The notes under the pieces: model-generated | The model's input: the letters and a program-made list of their open reading frames with translations, nothing else | The model's database searches: none | Told to the model about the DNA's origin: nothing | Shown here: piece after piece, positions 23,185 through 34,799 of the stretch | Layout of the letters: each line of letters opens with the position of its first letter | Numbering within the stretch: the first letter of the stretch is position 1 | NCBI RefSeq assembly: GCF_029784155.1 | Contig: NC_073691.1 | Coordinates: forward strand, 22,273,337 to 22,337,336 | Direction of reading: 5' to 3' | Origin: Uranotaenia lowii | Taxonomy: Eukaryota > Arthropoda > Insecta > Diptera > Culicidae | DNA length: 64,000 nt | Made by a program: the position numbers and the translations under genes

Positions 23185-23720
23185 CATTCTTATAAGGTGT
23201 CACCAAGCGAAAATGAATAAGACGATATTATTTGACACATCGATAGAGGAGAATCTAAACTATGATTATATGCTTAAAAAGCATACTGAACTCGCTTAAA
23301 TATATCGTAGCGTAATATTTATAAAAGAAAGCCTGTTAACGAAAGAAGGATAAATTTCATGGATGGCAGCCTTTCGAGATGATCGAGCTGCATTTTGTTT
23401 TGTAGAATACACCATTATCAATTTTTAAAAGAAGACTGTCATACGAAGCAGTATTGTGTCTATCGTGATTCCAAGGAAAAAGTTCTTCAAATCAAGGCCG
23501 TACGAACGGATGTTGTTTTAGGGGTTTAGTCCCACTTTCGACCTTAGATATTTCATTCTACGACACTTCACGACGTTCAAAAATTGAAACCAATTAAAAT
23601 CGTCAATTTCGATCGGCTTTTTCATAAGCTTTTTGTACTGAAATTCAATTTCTGACACACAAAAACCCTACCTCGTCTATAAAATTGGTTTTAATCAAGA
23701 GGAGTGCCTTGATAAGTTTA
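23185..23720 (+). repeat. Dispersed repeat, member A (inverted partner at 32470-32882)
   Basis: ATGAATAAGACGATAT...CACATCGATAGAGGAGAATC...TATCGTAGCG...GGCAGCCTTTCGAGATG...AAAACCCTACC..GTCTATAAAATTGGTTTT aligns with the reverse complement of 32470-32882 over its whole length, with indels. No coding capacity. Probably an old transposon fragment. Confidence 0.75.
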
Positions 23721-24946
23721 GTTATTTTTTAATATATTATCACTTCGATAAAAAAAATTTATGTGCATGATCAAATAATTCTCAAAACCTGGCTCGCGAA
23801 CGTTTCGGCAAAATTCCTTATAAAGGATGGACAAATATTTTTCATAACTCTTCATTTCGCACAAGAAAACTTTACAAAGATATCCCACAAAATGTGGCCC
23901 ACGATTTCCCTCAAGCTGTGATTTGCAAACAGGTTGCGTTTGTGTGACTTATTGATGCTTTCTAAGAATATTCCTTTTCCACATGAAAGAACTTGACAAA
24001 ACTTAGATCATAAGCGTATGAGCATATTTTTGTTATGAACTTTAGGTTCCCCATAGATGCAATTAATGGGTGCTTGTTCAATAATGTAAGAAAAAAATTT
24101 TAAGCTTGATAAATATAAGAGGCATAGATAAGCCAACAACATATGGAAAAATATTCTTACACCAAGCGACAACGATGACAGTTGGATTGAAATGTTTATC
24201 TCAACACACATTCGAGATATTCAGAGTGGCCCACGTCACTCCACTCTCCTCTATGAATCATCAATTATTATTTCAATTTTTGAAGGATCAGCTTAAATTT
24301 GTCATTGAATTATGTTAAAAAATAATAATAAAAAAAAAATCAAAAAAAATTTGAGCAAACTGTTTATTCATATAACAATCTTCCTAAAAAATATCATATT
24401 GAGCATTTTAACGAGGAAAAAAAACAGACACCGGTGATTAAGGCACGGTTCGATTTGAAACGTATTTTTTTAAAGAACTTATTTACTAAATATTTTCTGC
24501 TCTTACTGGACCAACATTACTTAGAATTACGACAAAAATATATTTTTCTATTTTTCAACAATATAAGAAAAAATAATAAAAATTGCATGAAAAACCTACT
24601 TAAAAATGACAGAAATAATTTAAAACTTGTTAAATCTTTCGAACAAATACAAAAAATGACTTTAAATGACAAAACTATCTATAAAGTTTCTTAAATATAA
24701 CAAAAATATCAAACATCATGGATCAATGGAAATGCGCTATAGGTGTCCAAAACTTGTTCAAAAGTAATTTAAAAAATACTTAAAATTTGGAATATTTCTA
24801 TCTTTGTCAAATAATAAAGCAAATGACAATAGGTCTATTCAAGATGAAGGTAAAAAAAAGTTGAGAAAATAAACGGTTCGAGTTGGCAATACAAAATGTT
24901 CGAGCGAGTTGCTTAAATCGAACGAAGTCTGTATTTGTTAAAAAGA
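23721..24946. other. No recognised gene
   Basis: AT-rich. Small open frames at 24008-24211, 24106-24318 and 24434-24694 have A/T-driven composition (Lys, Asn, Leu, Phe) and no recognisable features. Confidence 0.45.
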
Positions 24947-25110
24947 ACTTGTGATTGGCAAGTCAGTGGCTCCCTAAGTCATTGCCCAAGAGTAAACATC
25001 GAGCCTGGTTGTACCGGATAAGTTCATCAATGATTGTCCGTTAGTCGCGTCGTTGATATAAGAAAGTCACGAATAACAAAAATATGTTTTAACGGCTATA
25101 AGCAAAAATA
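24947..25110 (+). mobile_element. tRNA-derived SINE, internally deleted copy
   Basis: CTTGTGAT..TGGCAAGTCAGTGGCTCCCT then AAGAGTAAACATCGAGCC.GGTTGTACCGGATAAGTT.ATCAATGA..TGTCCG aligns with the better copy at 39357-39561 (read on its minus strand). The A-box core and the B-box are deleted here, so it should be transcriptionally dead. It ends in an A-rich tail. Confidence 0.75.
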
Positions 25111-26553
25111 CATAATAAAACTTTATGTAGTTTATTCAATTTAATTTCAAACTGTAGAATTAAATATTTTTAAAGTATTGCATTTGTTTATTTTTTTTTT
25201 ATCTATTTGCAGAAATCTGCAGAATTAATAATTAATTTAGCCTTCAAAAAGTCTTTAAACCCAAGAATAAATGAAAATAAAGTGGAGTTTTTTTTTATGT
25301 AAATGCATATTATTTAAGATAGCTAAGGAAATTATTTTTTCTCTTTTTTTCGTTCCAAAAGTCATGAATAATACATTTCCTCTCAAAGTCAGAAGAAAAC
25401 GGATATGCATGTGACTAAAACCCAAGATTAATCGTTCCAGGAAGGGAAAAATTCTTCCGAATCAATTTATAAAACTGCATTTGACAAATAGTGCCACGCT
25501 AGAGTGTCGTTTCTGAAAGTTACAGTTTATTCTAGGGTATGGATGACGCAGTACAAAAACAAAAACCTCATGATAAATGATGCCACATTACACGTAGTTT
25601 TTTCCTCGTAGCTTCAGTTCTAAAATTTCCTCTCAGTTTCAACCACAATATGTGAAATAAATTCGTCTCTCAAAAGTAATTTTTTTGGTAGAAAAAAAAC
25701 TAAACGTTTGTGTCTGTTTCAAAGTCACATTTCTCCGAATGGGGGAAGTAACATTTTACTCAATTGTGGCTCCATAGAGTGGAAGTGAAAACGTTAACCA
25801 AACCGAAAAAACACCGTAGAGATAGCAACAGAAACCATCACTTTCAGCTCGTATTTTGCTAGGGTCTGTTAAAACCGAAGTTAAAAATTGTCTTTTCCCA
25901 TTTACTACTGCTGCGTTTTCTCAAACTCAACTCCGAAAACTACAAACGACGAATACCACCAACATCAGCGTTCAGCTTTTCTGCTTACGAATCATAAATA
26001 TTGCGCTCGTCAGGTTTTCCCCCGCTTCCAAGTATAAAATACCAACTTTTTGCCGTGGTTCCTGCAAGACAAAGAGGTACCGGCAGATAGTCCAGGAAAA
26101 TAACCGGAGCCACCAACCGGAAGTGGAGCTCCTCGATTCTTTTTTTCCACAAAAAGTGGGGAAGGAAAACAAGACCATCATCAGCGCAAATGACAAAACG
26201 TAAAAGTGCAACTCGCCCGAAAATAAATCACTGCTAAAGGTACTTTAACAAGCTGCCGCTACTGCTGCTGTTTGCTTCATGTTTCAGAGCGAAAGTTTCA
26301 ACACGAAGCAACCAACTTCGCAAAGTGTTTTTTGGAGAGAGAAAAAGTTGTCTGATGTTAGGATGGAGGTGAGTTTGTGCACAAGTGACTTGAGGATGGA
26401 CCCTCCCAACTCAAAACGTTAAAAAAATTTTGTCTCTTTCATGAAGGAATAATTTCTAGTCTGATCTTTCGGGAAAAAAAGTTTGAAATTGAGTTCATGT
26501 TATATGCTTAAAAATAACTTGAATTATAAAACTAAGTCAACAGGCTTATATAA
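25111..26553. other. No confirmed gene; moderately GC-richer patch 25740-26420
   Basis: The 25.7-26.4 kb part has more balanced composition than its surroundings, a TATAAAATA at about 26034 and an open frame at 25856-26203 without recognisable domains. It could contain untranslated or regulatory sequence of a gene, but I cannot support a call. Confidence 0.35.
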
Positions 26554-28361
26554 ATTGTAAAAATTGTCAAAATTGTCAAAATTGTCAAAATTGTCAAAAT
26601 TGTCAAAATTGTCAAAATTGTCAAAATTGTCAAAATTGTCAAAATTGTCAAAATTGTCAAAATTGTCAAAATTGTCAAAATTGTCAAAATTGTCAAAATT
26701 GTCAAAATTGTCAAAATTGTCAAAATTGTCAAAATTGTCAAAATTGTCAAAATTGTCAAAATTGTCAAAATTGTCAAAATTGTCAAAATTGTCAAAATTG
26801 TCAAAATTGTCAAAATTGTCAAAATTGTCAAAATTGTCAAAATTGTCAAAATTGTCAAAATTGTCAAAATTGTCAAAATTGTCAAAATTGTCAAAATTGT
26901 CAAAATTGTCAAAATTGTCAAAATTGTCAAAATTGTCAAAATTGTCAAAATTGTCAAAACTGTCAAAATTGTTGAAATTGTCAAAATTGTCAAAATTGTC
27001 AAAATTGTCAAAATTGTCAACATTGTCAAAATTGTCAAAATTGTCAAAATTGTCAAAATTGTCAAAATTGTCAAAATTGTCAAAATTGACAAAATTGTTA
27101 AAATTGTCAAAATTGTCAAAATTGTCAAAATTGTCAAAATTGTCAAAATTGTCAAAATTGTCAAAATTGTCAAAATTGTCAAAATTGTCAAAATTGTCAA
27201 AATTGTCAAAATTGTCAAAATTGTCAAAATTGTCAAAATTGTCAAAATTGTCAAAATTGTCAAAATTATCAAAATTGACAAAATTGTTAAAATTGTCAAA
27301 ATTGTCAAAATTGTCAAAATTGTCAAAATTGTCAAAATTGTCAAAATTGTCAAAATTGTCAAAATTGTCAAAATTGTCAAAATTGTCAAAATTGTCAAAA
27401 TTGTCAAAATTGTCAAAATTGTCAAAATTGTCAAAATTGTCAAAATTGTCAAAATTGTCAAAATTGTCAAAATTGTCAAAATTGTCAAAATTGTCAAAAT
27501 TGTCAAAATTGTCAAAATTGTCAAAATTGTCAAAATTGTCAAAATTGTCAAAATTGTCAAAATTGTCAAAATTGTCAAAATTGTCAAAATTGTCAAAATT
27601 GTCAAAATTGTCAAAATTGTCAAAATTGTCAAAATTGTCAAAATTGTCAAAATTGTCAAAATTGTCAAAATTGTCAAAATTGTCAAAATTGTCAAAATTG
27701 TCAAAATTGTCAAAATTGTCAAAATTGTCAAAATTGTAAAAATTGTCAAAATTGTTGAAATTGTCAAAATTGTCAAAATTGTCAAAATTGTCAAAATTGT
27801 CAACATTGTCAAAATTGTCAAAATTGTCAAAATTGTCAAAATTGTCAAAATTGTCAAAATTGTCAAAATTGACAAAATTGTTAAAATTGTCAAAATTGTC
27901 AAAATTGTCATTTTGTCAAAATTGTCAAAATTGTCAAAATTGTCAAAATTGTCAAAATTGTCAAAATTGTCAAAATTGTCAAAATTGTCAAAATTGTCAA
28001 AATTGTCAAAATTATCAAAATTGACAAAATTGTTAAAATTGTCAAAATTGTCAAAATTGTCAAAATTGTCAAAATTGTCAAAATTGTCAAAATTGTCAAA
28101 ATTGTCAAAATTGTCAAAATTGTCAAAATTGTCAAAATTGTCAAAATTGTTAAAATTGTCAAAATTGTCAAAATTGTCAAAATTGTCAAAATTGTCAAAA
28201 TTGTCAAAATTGTCAAAATTGTCAAAATTGTCAAAATTGTCAAAATTGTCAAAATTGTCAAAATTGTCAAAATTGTCAAAATTGTCAAAATTGTCAAAAT
28301 GTCAAAATTGTCAAAATTATCAAAATTGTCAAAATTGTCAAAATTGTCAGAATTGTCATTA
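26554..28361. repeat. 9-bp satellite array 5
   Basis: About 200 units of AAAATTGTC. Marker variants show higher-order repetition: AAACTGTC/TTGTTGAAATTG followed by CAACATTGTC at 26958-27020 and 27748-27805 (about 785 bp apart), and TTGACAAAATTGTTAAAATTG at 27089, 27276, 27868 and 28021. It ends 210 bp past the stop codon of peptide gene copy 4, with the spacer containing ACAAACATAATCG.CTTTTCTCAAAAA as in the other copies. Confidence 0.97.
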
Positions 28362-28570
28362 TTGTTAAAATTTAGCGAAATCTCCGCTGGCGTTGAAATT
28401 ATCAGACATTTCATAAGAAGAACGCAAAAATGATGAACAAACATAATCGTCTTTTCTCAAAAACAAAATACTACAAAAATCGTGAGCTTAGAAATAGAAA
28501 ATCATTATTTATTTTTCCTTCTCAATTTTTCTTTTTCTTGACGATTTGCAACAGTCAGAATAAAAACCAT

Positions 28571-28786
28571 TTATGGGCTTGCGTTGGGCTGCCTGGGCTT
28601 TGTGGTACGAAAAGAGTCGCGCAGCTTTTTTTTTAAGGCCACTTGTTTTGAAAATTCCAAGTTCGGTTTGCCTTTGAGCTTGAAAATCTTTTTATTTTTA
28701 GCGGGATTTTTAGCGGGATCGGCAACGGCACTTCCCAGGGTGCAAACCACGACCATGGCCAGGATCAACAGCGACAGGAGCTTCAT
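28571..28786 (-). CDS. Secreted cationic peptide precursor, copy 4 (71 aa)
   Basis: It has the same leader (MKLLSLLILAMVVVCTLG, SAVADP, lacking one Asp-Ala pair of the other copies). The mature part is again different: Lys-rich with 15 Lys/Arg, AKNPAKNKKIFKLKGKPN, then LEFSKQVALKKKLRDSF, and C-terminal TTKPRQPNASP. There is no Cys. The central stretch could form an amphipathic helix. The mature segment is closest to the broken copy 5, showing that copies 4 and 5 are sister duplicates. TATA is at 28866, TCAGT A at 28836, AATAAA at 28513..28508. Function is unknown; a membrane-active or nucleic-acid-binding peptide is possible. Confidence 0.8.
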   Translation of the reverse strand: MKLLSLLILAMVVVCTLGSAVADPAKNPAKNKKIFKLKGKPNLEFSKQVALKKKLRDSFRTTKPRQPNASP

Positions 28787-28835
28787 CTCTTCTACTGGGA
28801 GGGTTTGGTTTCTGGCTGAAACGAATTTACTATAC

Positions 28836-28866
28836 TGATCATAGTCCAGACGATCAACTATTTATA
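28836..28866 (-). promoter_or_regulatory. Core promoter of peptide gene copy 4
   Basis: TATAAATAG from 28866 and a TCAGT initiator A at 28836, 30 bases apart. Conserved upstream block to about 28965. Confidence 0.75.
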
Positions 28867-29089
28867 CCGAAAATCTGAGACATCTTCAAGGGTTTTGTGA
28901 ACACTGTTTGAACAGTTGGGAAAAACGTTGTAAACGTTTCTGGTTTACAACATTGTAATATGAAAAAAAAAGAATACGAGCACGCAGGCAATAGTTTTTT
29001 ATTATGAAAACAAAAAATTATTGCAAGATAAAGTAAGAATGGGGATACTTTATCCCTTTTTCTTTTTTTCATCATATATTTGTTTCAAA

Positions 29090-29420
29090 AAAAAATTCAG
29101 ATCGCCATCTTGTGCATTTTCTGACAGCGTGTAATTTCTTGTTAACATGCTGCAAAAGTTAGATCGATACTTGAACCCATAGATGATCGTTTTCATTGGA
29201 CTTAAAAAAAAATGTGATATTTTGAAAGTTGAAATAGACTTGATCCTATGATCAGGGTGCCCTTAGCTTTGACAGAAATCTTGCAAAATTCAAAGATAAA
29301 AGTTCCATTTCATTTTTTGCCCATACTAGTTTGCATTTCAAAGTTTATAATTGTCGCACAAAAAGTACTTTGAATGTTTGTCAACCACCCCAAGGATGCC
29401 GAAAAAAAATCTGTATTTTT
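29090..29420. repeat. Upstream flank shared by peptide gene copies 4 and 5
   Basis: CATTTTCTGACAGCGTGT, TACATGCTGCAAAAGTTAGA, TCGATACTTGAACCCATAGA and TGATCGTTTTC recur at 34325-34410 with the same order and spacing from the gene. The duplication that created copies 4 and 5 therefore spans the satellite, the gene and at least 0.6 kb upstream. No gene is seen here. Confidence 0.75.
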
Positions 29421-30450
29421 GAGAGAAAAAAAAATCCGACTTTTTGTTTTTTTTTTTTTTCTGTGATTTGACCCCTAATCTGTAATCTGGTTTATGATTT
29501 TCAGGGGTTCAGGTGAATTGATTGAAATGTGAAACGTTTACAGAAATGAAGGCCTGTTTTTTTTATGAACGGGTGATCAGAAAGACGTGAAAATTTCAAC
29601 TCTAGGGTGTTTTAGAGCCAATAATGGTTTGCATAATACTTTCAACATTCCCAAATTTAATGGAATGAGGGCTTTCGTACAAATTCAACTTAAAATAAGA
29701 CAGAGCTCGAACAGCTTTCAAGTGGGTTTTATAAATATGGGTTCAAAATTATGTTTTTTTCTAAGAAATTGATTTATTTGGCAAAACAACCACTATTGCA
29801 TCTGAAATGAGGGGTGAGGGCTCCCATACTAAAAGCATGTACCCATACAATGTTCACGTGATTTCCACGAGATAAAATGAATGTGAAATTCGAAACGACC
29901 CAGCAATTTCAATCGATTTTCATCGAATTCGGAACCTAATTAAGCTTCTGTATGAACAAAAAATCAATGCTTTAAACGACTTAAAAAAAATGCCCTTCAT
30001 ACATGCATACATGCAATGCTTTCTCATTGATCATCAATGTGGAATACGCAACAAATCGAATAATTTTGTAGCATTTGTTTATCAAATTTGGTACTCAAAA
30101 AAACTGTCCCTTTCAATGAACAAAAACGGTTCTATACCATGAAGACACAAACGCAACAATTTCGAACTGATTTCGATGAAATTCAACAAACAAGTAAGTT
30201 TTGACAAAATGAATTAATTTTTGCTATGAACGACACTTCACTTTTCAAAACGGAAGAATCGCATCATAAATTAAAGTTAAATATGTATGATACCATTTGA
30301 GCAATTTCCAACTGGTATTAATCGTTTATTTAAAGAGACGGAAGAATTGGTCCTTTTTACACAATCGATTTCAAGTGATGAAACACTTTTTTGTTTAAAA
30401 CTTTAGAAGGCTTGGATAGAAAATGATGAAATTTCAGCATGGCTGCCTAT
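29421..30450. other. No recognised gene
   Basis: AT-rich, with a small open frame at 29587-29772 of no recognisable character. Confidence 0.45.
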
Positions 30451-30451
30451 T

Positions 30452-30715
30452 ACACTGGGTGAAAAATAGTCTGGGGTTTCTCAGCTGATTTATACTAATT
30501 TTTGTGTCCTGAGTTAGAATATCACATTGATCTGTATCAGGTCTTTTTGAGATACAGCCATATGGCTATATACGCTTCAATATGCTAGTAATAGGGGTTT
30601 TGACCTGATTTTACAAAACCATGGTCATTTTCGGACTCAGGGCGTCAATATAAGTCTAATTCAGTTGGAAAACCCTGGACTATTTTCAAAAAATCTTTTT
30701 TTGTTACTCAGTGTT
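30452..30715. mobile_element. MITE, about 264 bp
   Basis: The left end ACACTGGGTGAAAAATAGTC, TGGGGTTTCTCAGCTGA is matched inversely by TCAGTTGGAAAACCCTGGAC, TATTTTC...ACTCAGTGT at the right end. There is no open frame. A TTA triplet flanks both sides (possible TA-type target duplication). Confidence 0.65.
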
Positions 30716-31117
30716 ATTGTTATGTTCATATGTGCAAATTTTTAAGGCTATTTATTTCTCCTTTTTTATCCCCGGAAAATTCGGGCGAGACCTGTCAACG
30801 AAACATTTCTGGTTGGAATCCTGCCAGGTGCCCACTAAAGAGTTCGTATTGCTGTCCATGATGAAATTTTGTTCAATATCCCCCCACTACGGTCCAAATA
30901 TTTTGCACACGATTTACCACCGTATTTTGGTGATTCTACCGGGGGGCAGCTTTTTTTCCTTGAACATATGAAGTCAGGCCTGTCTATTAGTCAGCTAGAC
31001 AAACTAGTCTGAATAATTCATCTTTTTCAACACTTCCTCTGTTAAAATTATCGGGTTGCGTTTGATAAAACCTTTCACATTCCTTAACATCATGAAATCA
31101 TTCATCTTCATTTTTTT

Positions 31118-31375
31118 CTGACAGGTTTGCGCCGGGGGTCTTCTGATTTTCATCAAAATTGAAAAATGGGTTCATTTTTAACGACGTAAAAACACATGTG
31201 ATGTCTAACATTTTTATTTTTCGAGTTAGATTTGGTTACATTTTTTTTGTAAATAAAATATACATAACTATATTTCAAAGCTACATTACTTTGGGTTGTG
31301 GTTTCGAAATTCAAATTTTGCTAGAAATAATGACAGTACATTTTTGGTATCAAATCAAACAAGGAAATTAATTTC
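31118..31375. mobile_element. Fragment of the foldback element's terminal arm
   Basis: TCTGACAGGTTTGCGCCGGG GGTCTTC... through TTTGTAAATAAAAT..CATAACTAT.TTTCAAAGCTACAT aligns with the outer 200 bp of the 590-bp arms of the foldback element at 40355-43024. Only one arm is present, so this is a solo or truncated copy. Confidence 0.7.
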
Positions 31376-32469
31376 TAAAACCATTTTCTTACTCATGACT
31401 ATCACACAAACTCGAAAAAACAAGTTTTACTAATACGATTCAAAATATATTAGAGTCAGATTTCCTAATCAATGATTTTTCGGTAAGTTAATAAAAAAAT
31501 ATTCAAAATGATATTCCTTATTCTGAATAAGAAGTTTTAAGTCAATATTTTTGAAACATTAGAAAACGAATGCGAATTTAAAATTTGAATACAACCCCAA
31601 TTAAAAACTTCGGACATAAAAATTCAATGCACAGAAATAGAATACATAAAATATTATACCACAATTTAAAAAAAAATTAACCCGAATTCAAATCAGATCA
31701 GAAATGAACCATGATTAAAGTAATATTCAATCAAGATTTGGAATGTGAATTTTCGACAAGAAAAAGAACATTTAAACTCAAGAGAAATCATTCAATAACA
31801 TTTAATCTGATAACATAGAAAATATTCAATTTTATGTCAAGAGTGCCAGTGATCAAAGTCAAAGATGAAATCCAATTTTATTTTCGAATTCTTACAGTTA
31901 TTGAAATCAATGGCTTAAAAAGTTCATGTTTGATTGAGGTAAAATTTGAAAATTCAAAATACGACATATTCAAATCATCATCACTGATAAATCCTTGGTT
32001 GAAAAATTAGTGATTTCTTCTATGATCAAATACGTAACTGATAAAAATAAAAAAAATAAGGAATTCGAAGTTGTGACTTGTACATATTGGGAGCTAAAAG
32101 CAAATTCTTTTTAATGAACATTGCACGTTAAAATTTACTCTTTAAGTGGCTATTCAGAATTGTTTTTCGAACTTTTATAGAATAATTGAAAAATCATGAT
32201 CGATTCTTCTTTTTCAAAACTTTAGGAACACCAAAATTTATCAAAATTGGTGCTTAAATTCTGTGCACCGTAGAAAAAGCAATTTTGTGACCTTGTGCAA
32301 TTTTTCAAAACCCTTTTAAATGTGGACTTAAGCATCAAGAAGAAAAAGAAACAAAAAATGAAATTGAGGTTGAAATGGTTTTTTCGAATTAACTATCAGC
32401 ATAAAATTTGTAATGATATTATGTTTTTTATTATCATAGTGATAAGTAGATAATAAAAATATGAATAAA
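31376..32469. other. No recognised gene
   Basis: Strongly AT-rich. Short open frames only. Confidence 0.45.
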
Positions 32470-32882
32470 CTTGTTAACACACTCTTCTTAATAAAAACCA
32501 ATTTTAAAGACAAGGTAGGGTTTTTATGAGTCAGGATTTGAGTTTCATGGATTTGATTTGAATAACTCTTTCCTAGGAATCACAAGTGACCCAATACTGT
32601 TTCGTTTAACAGTCTACTTTTAAAAATTGATAATGGTGAAGTCTACGGAATAAAATGCAGTAAGAACATCTTGAAAGGCTGTCATCTATGAAATTGACAA
32701 ATTTATCTTATTTTCGTTGACAGGGTTTCTTTAATAAATCAAACGCTACGATATGTTTAAGCGGGTTCTATATGCTTTTTTAGCGTAAAAGCATAGTTTA
32801 GATTCTCCTCTATCGATGTGTCAGACGATATCATCTTATTCATTTCTCTCTGCAAGGGGGCACCTTATTCAAGACCCATACG
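32470..32882 (-). repeat. Dispersed repeat, member B (inverted partner of 23185-23720)
   Basis: On the minus strand this reads like member A: ATGAATAAGATGATATCGTC, CACATCGATAGAGGAGAATC, TAAACTATG, ATATCGTAGCG. It ends exactly where satellite array 6 begins. Confidence 0.75.
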
Positions 32883-33445
32883 AACATTTTGACAATTTTG
32901 ACAATTTTGAAAATTTGAGATTTTTTGCAATTTTGACAATTTTGACAATTTTGAAAATTTTGACAATTTTGACAATTTTGACAATTTTGACAATTTTGAC
33001 AATTTTGACAATTTTGACAATTTTGACAATTTTGACAATTTTGACAATTTTGACAATTTTGACAATTTTGACAATTTTGACAATTTTGACAATTTTGACA
33101 ATTTTGACAATTTTGACAATTTTGACAATTTTGAAAATTGTCAAAATTGTCAATTTTGCAAATTGTCAAAATTGTCAAAATTGTCAAAATTGTCAAAATT
33201 GTCAAAATTGTCAAAATTGTCAAAATTGTCAAAATTGTCAAAATTGTCAAAATTGTCAAAATTGTCAAAATTGTCAAAATTGTCAAAATTGTCAAAATTG
33301 TCAAAATTGTCAAAATTGTCAAAATTGTCAAAATTGTCAAAATTGTCAAAATTGTCAAAATTGTCAAAATTGTCAAAATTGTCAAAACTATCAAAATTGT
33401 CAAAATTGTCAAAATTGTCAAAATTATCGAAATTGTTAAAATTTA
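32883..33445. repeat. 9-bp satellite array 6, head-to-head inverted arms
   Basis: From 32889 to about 33135 the plus strand reads TTTTGACAA. At GACAATTTTGAAAATTGTCA (about 33125-33145) the orientation flips, and from there to 33430 it reads AAAATTGTC. The two arms (about 250 and 290 bp) are therefore inverse complements and could fold into one long hairpin. The right arm is in the usual orientation relative to peptide gene copy 5, about 200 bp from that gene's original stop position. Confidence 0.95.
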
Positions 33446-33745
33446 TCGAAATCTCTGCTCAAAATCAAATTGTCAAAAGTACAGAAATATCATAAGAATG
33501 ACATTAAAATGATGAACACACATAATCGTCTTTTCTCAAAAACAAAATACTATCAAAATCGTGAGCTTAGGAATATAAAATCATAATTTTTTTTTCCTTC
33601 TTCATTTTTTTCTTTTCTTGACGATTCCGAACAGTCAGGATAAAAACCATTTATGGGCTTGCTCTGGGCTGCCTGGGCTTAAAGTACCGACAGATATGCG
33701 CTGCAGTTTTTTTGAAGCCAGTTGTTTTGTAAATTCCAAATTCGG

Positions 33746-33865
33746 TTAGCCTTTGCGTCTACCCCCGGCAGCGCTCCTGACTGCAGCGGGATCGGCATCG
33801 GCAACGGCACTTCCCAGGTTGCAAACCACGACCATGGCCAGGATCAACAGCGACAGCAGCTTCAT
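33746..33865 (-). pseudogene. Peptide gene copy 5, truncated by nonsense mutation
   Basis: The leader is intact (MKLLSLLILAMVVVCNLG, SAVADADP; T16N). After AAVRSAAGGRRKG the frame meets TAA at 33748..33746, where copy 4 has AAA (Lys) in the homologous GGCAAACCG. Beyond it the homology continues in frame (PNLEFTKQLA against PNLEFSKQVA in copy 4), then shifts frame and ends near 33644. The stop leaves only a 39-residue product. TATA (33945) and TCAGT (A at 33915) are intact, so it may still be transcribed. It is probably a pseudogene, though a shortened basic peptide cannot be excluded. Confidence 0.8.
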
Positions 33866-33914
33866 CTCTTCTACTTGGAGGGTTTGGTTTCTGGCTGAAA
33901 CAAGTTCACTATAC

Positions 33915-33945
33915 TGATCTTATTCCAGACGATCAACTATTTATA
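33915..33945 (-). promoter_or_regulatory. Core promoter of peptide gene copy 5
   Basis: TATAAATAG from 33945 and a TCAGT A at 33915 (30 bases), with the conserved upstream block to about 34045. Confidence 0.7.
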
Positions 33946-34045
33946 CCGAAAATTTGAAGCATCTTCAAGAGTTTTGTGAACAATATTTGAACAGGTGGGG
34001 GAAAAAATGTAAACGTTTCAGGTTTACAACATTGTGATTTGAAAT

Positions 34046-34799
34046 GAAAAAATGAATACGTGTACGCAAGCAATATAGTAAGGTATTTTTTTCGCGATAT
34101 GTAGATTTGCTAGAGCCGTGCTGAAGAATCCTACCCATAGCAAAAAACTGTGTAAAAAGAAGCCGTGTTAGAAAGCGGAGCAAATTCAAACCGCGTAAAA
34201 AAACCTTAGTGTATTCTTTATTTATGGAAACAAAAAAAAAATGTAAGATTAGGGGAGAATGGGAATATTGGATCCTTTTTTCTTATTTTCATCATATATT
34301 TTAATAAAAAAAAATTAGATCCCGAAGCATTTTCTGACAGCGTGTGATTTCTTGTTTACATGCTGCAAAAGTTAGATCGATACTTGAACCCATAGATGAT
34401 CGTTTTCGTTTGACTAATAAAAAATATGTGATATTTTGAAAGTTGAAGGGTAATTGATCCTTTAATCAGGGTTCCCTAAGCTTTGACAAAAATCTTGAAA
34501 AATTGAATGATAAAAGTTTCATTTGCTGTTTTGCACATATCACTGTTTATAAATGCCACACAAAAAGTATTTAAAAAGTTTGTTAACTGCTCTACATTCA
34601 TTGCATACCTAAAGGCACAGTTTTCAAATTTTTTGTTATGAGCACTTTTTTTGAGTCCTTTTTATCAGGAAACTATAGGATAATGTTTCGTCATTGGAAA
34701 AAAATAAGTTTATTTCTTGTAATGTTGAATAAGTGTTCAATAGAGTAATGAGACAATTTGACAAATTAAAACCAACGAATATGTAAATTGTATATTTTT
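34046..34799. other. Upstream flank of copy 5; no gene
   Basis: Includes the block shared with 29090-29420 (at 34310-34600). Otherwise AT-rich, with no recognisable content. Confidence 0.5.

Noticed and set aside
24434..24694. Lys/Asn-rich 86-aa open frame
   Set aside because: Composition follows local A/T content, with no signal peptide, domain or splice support.
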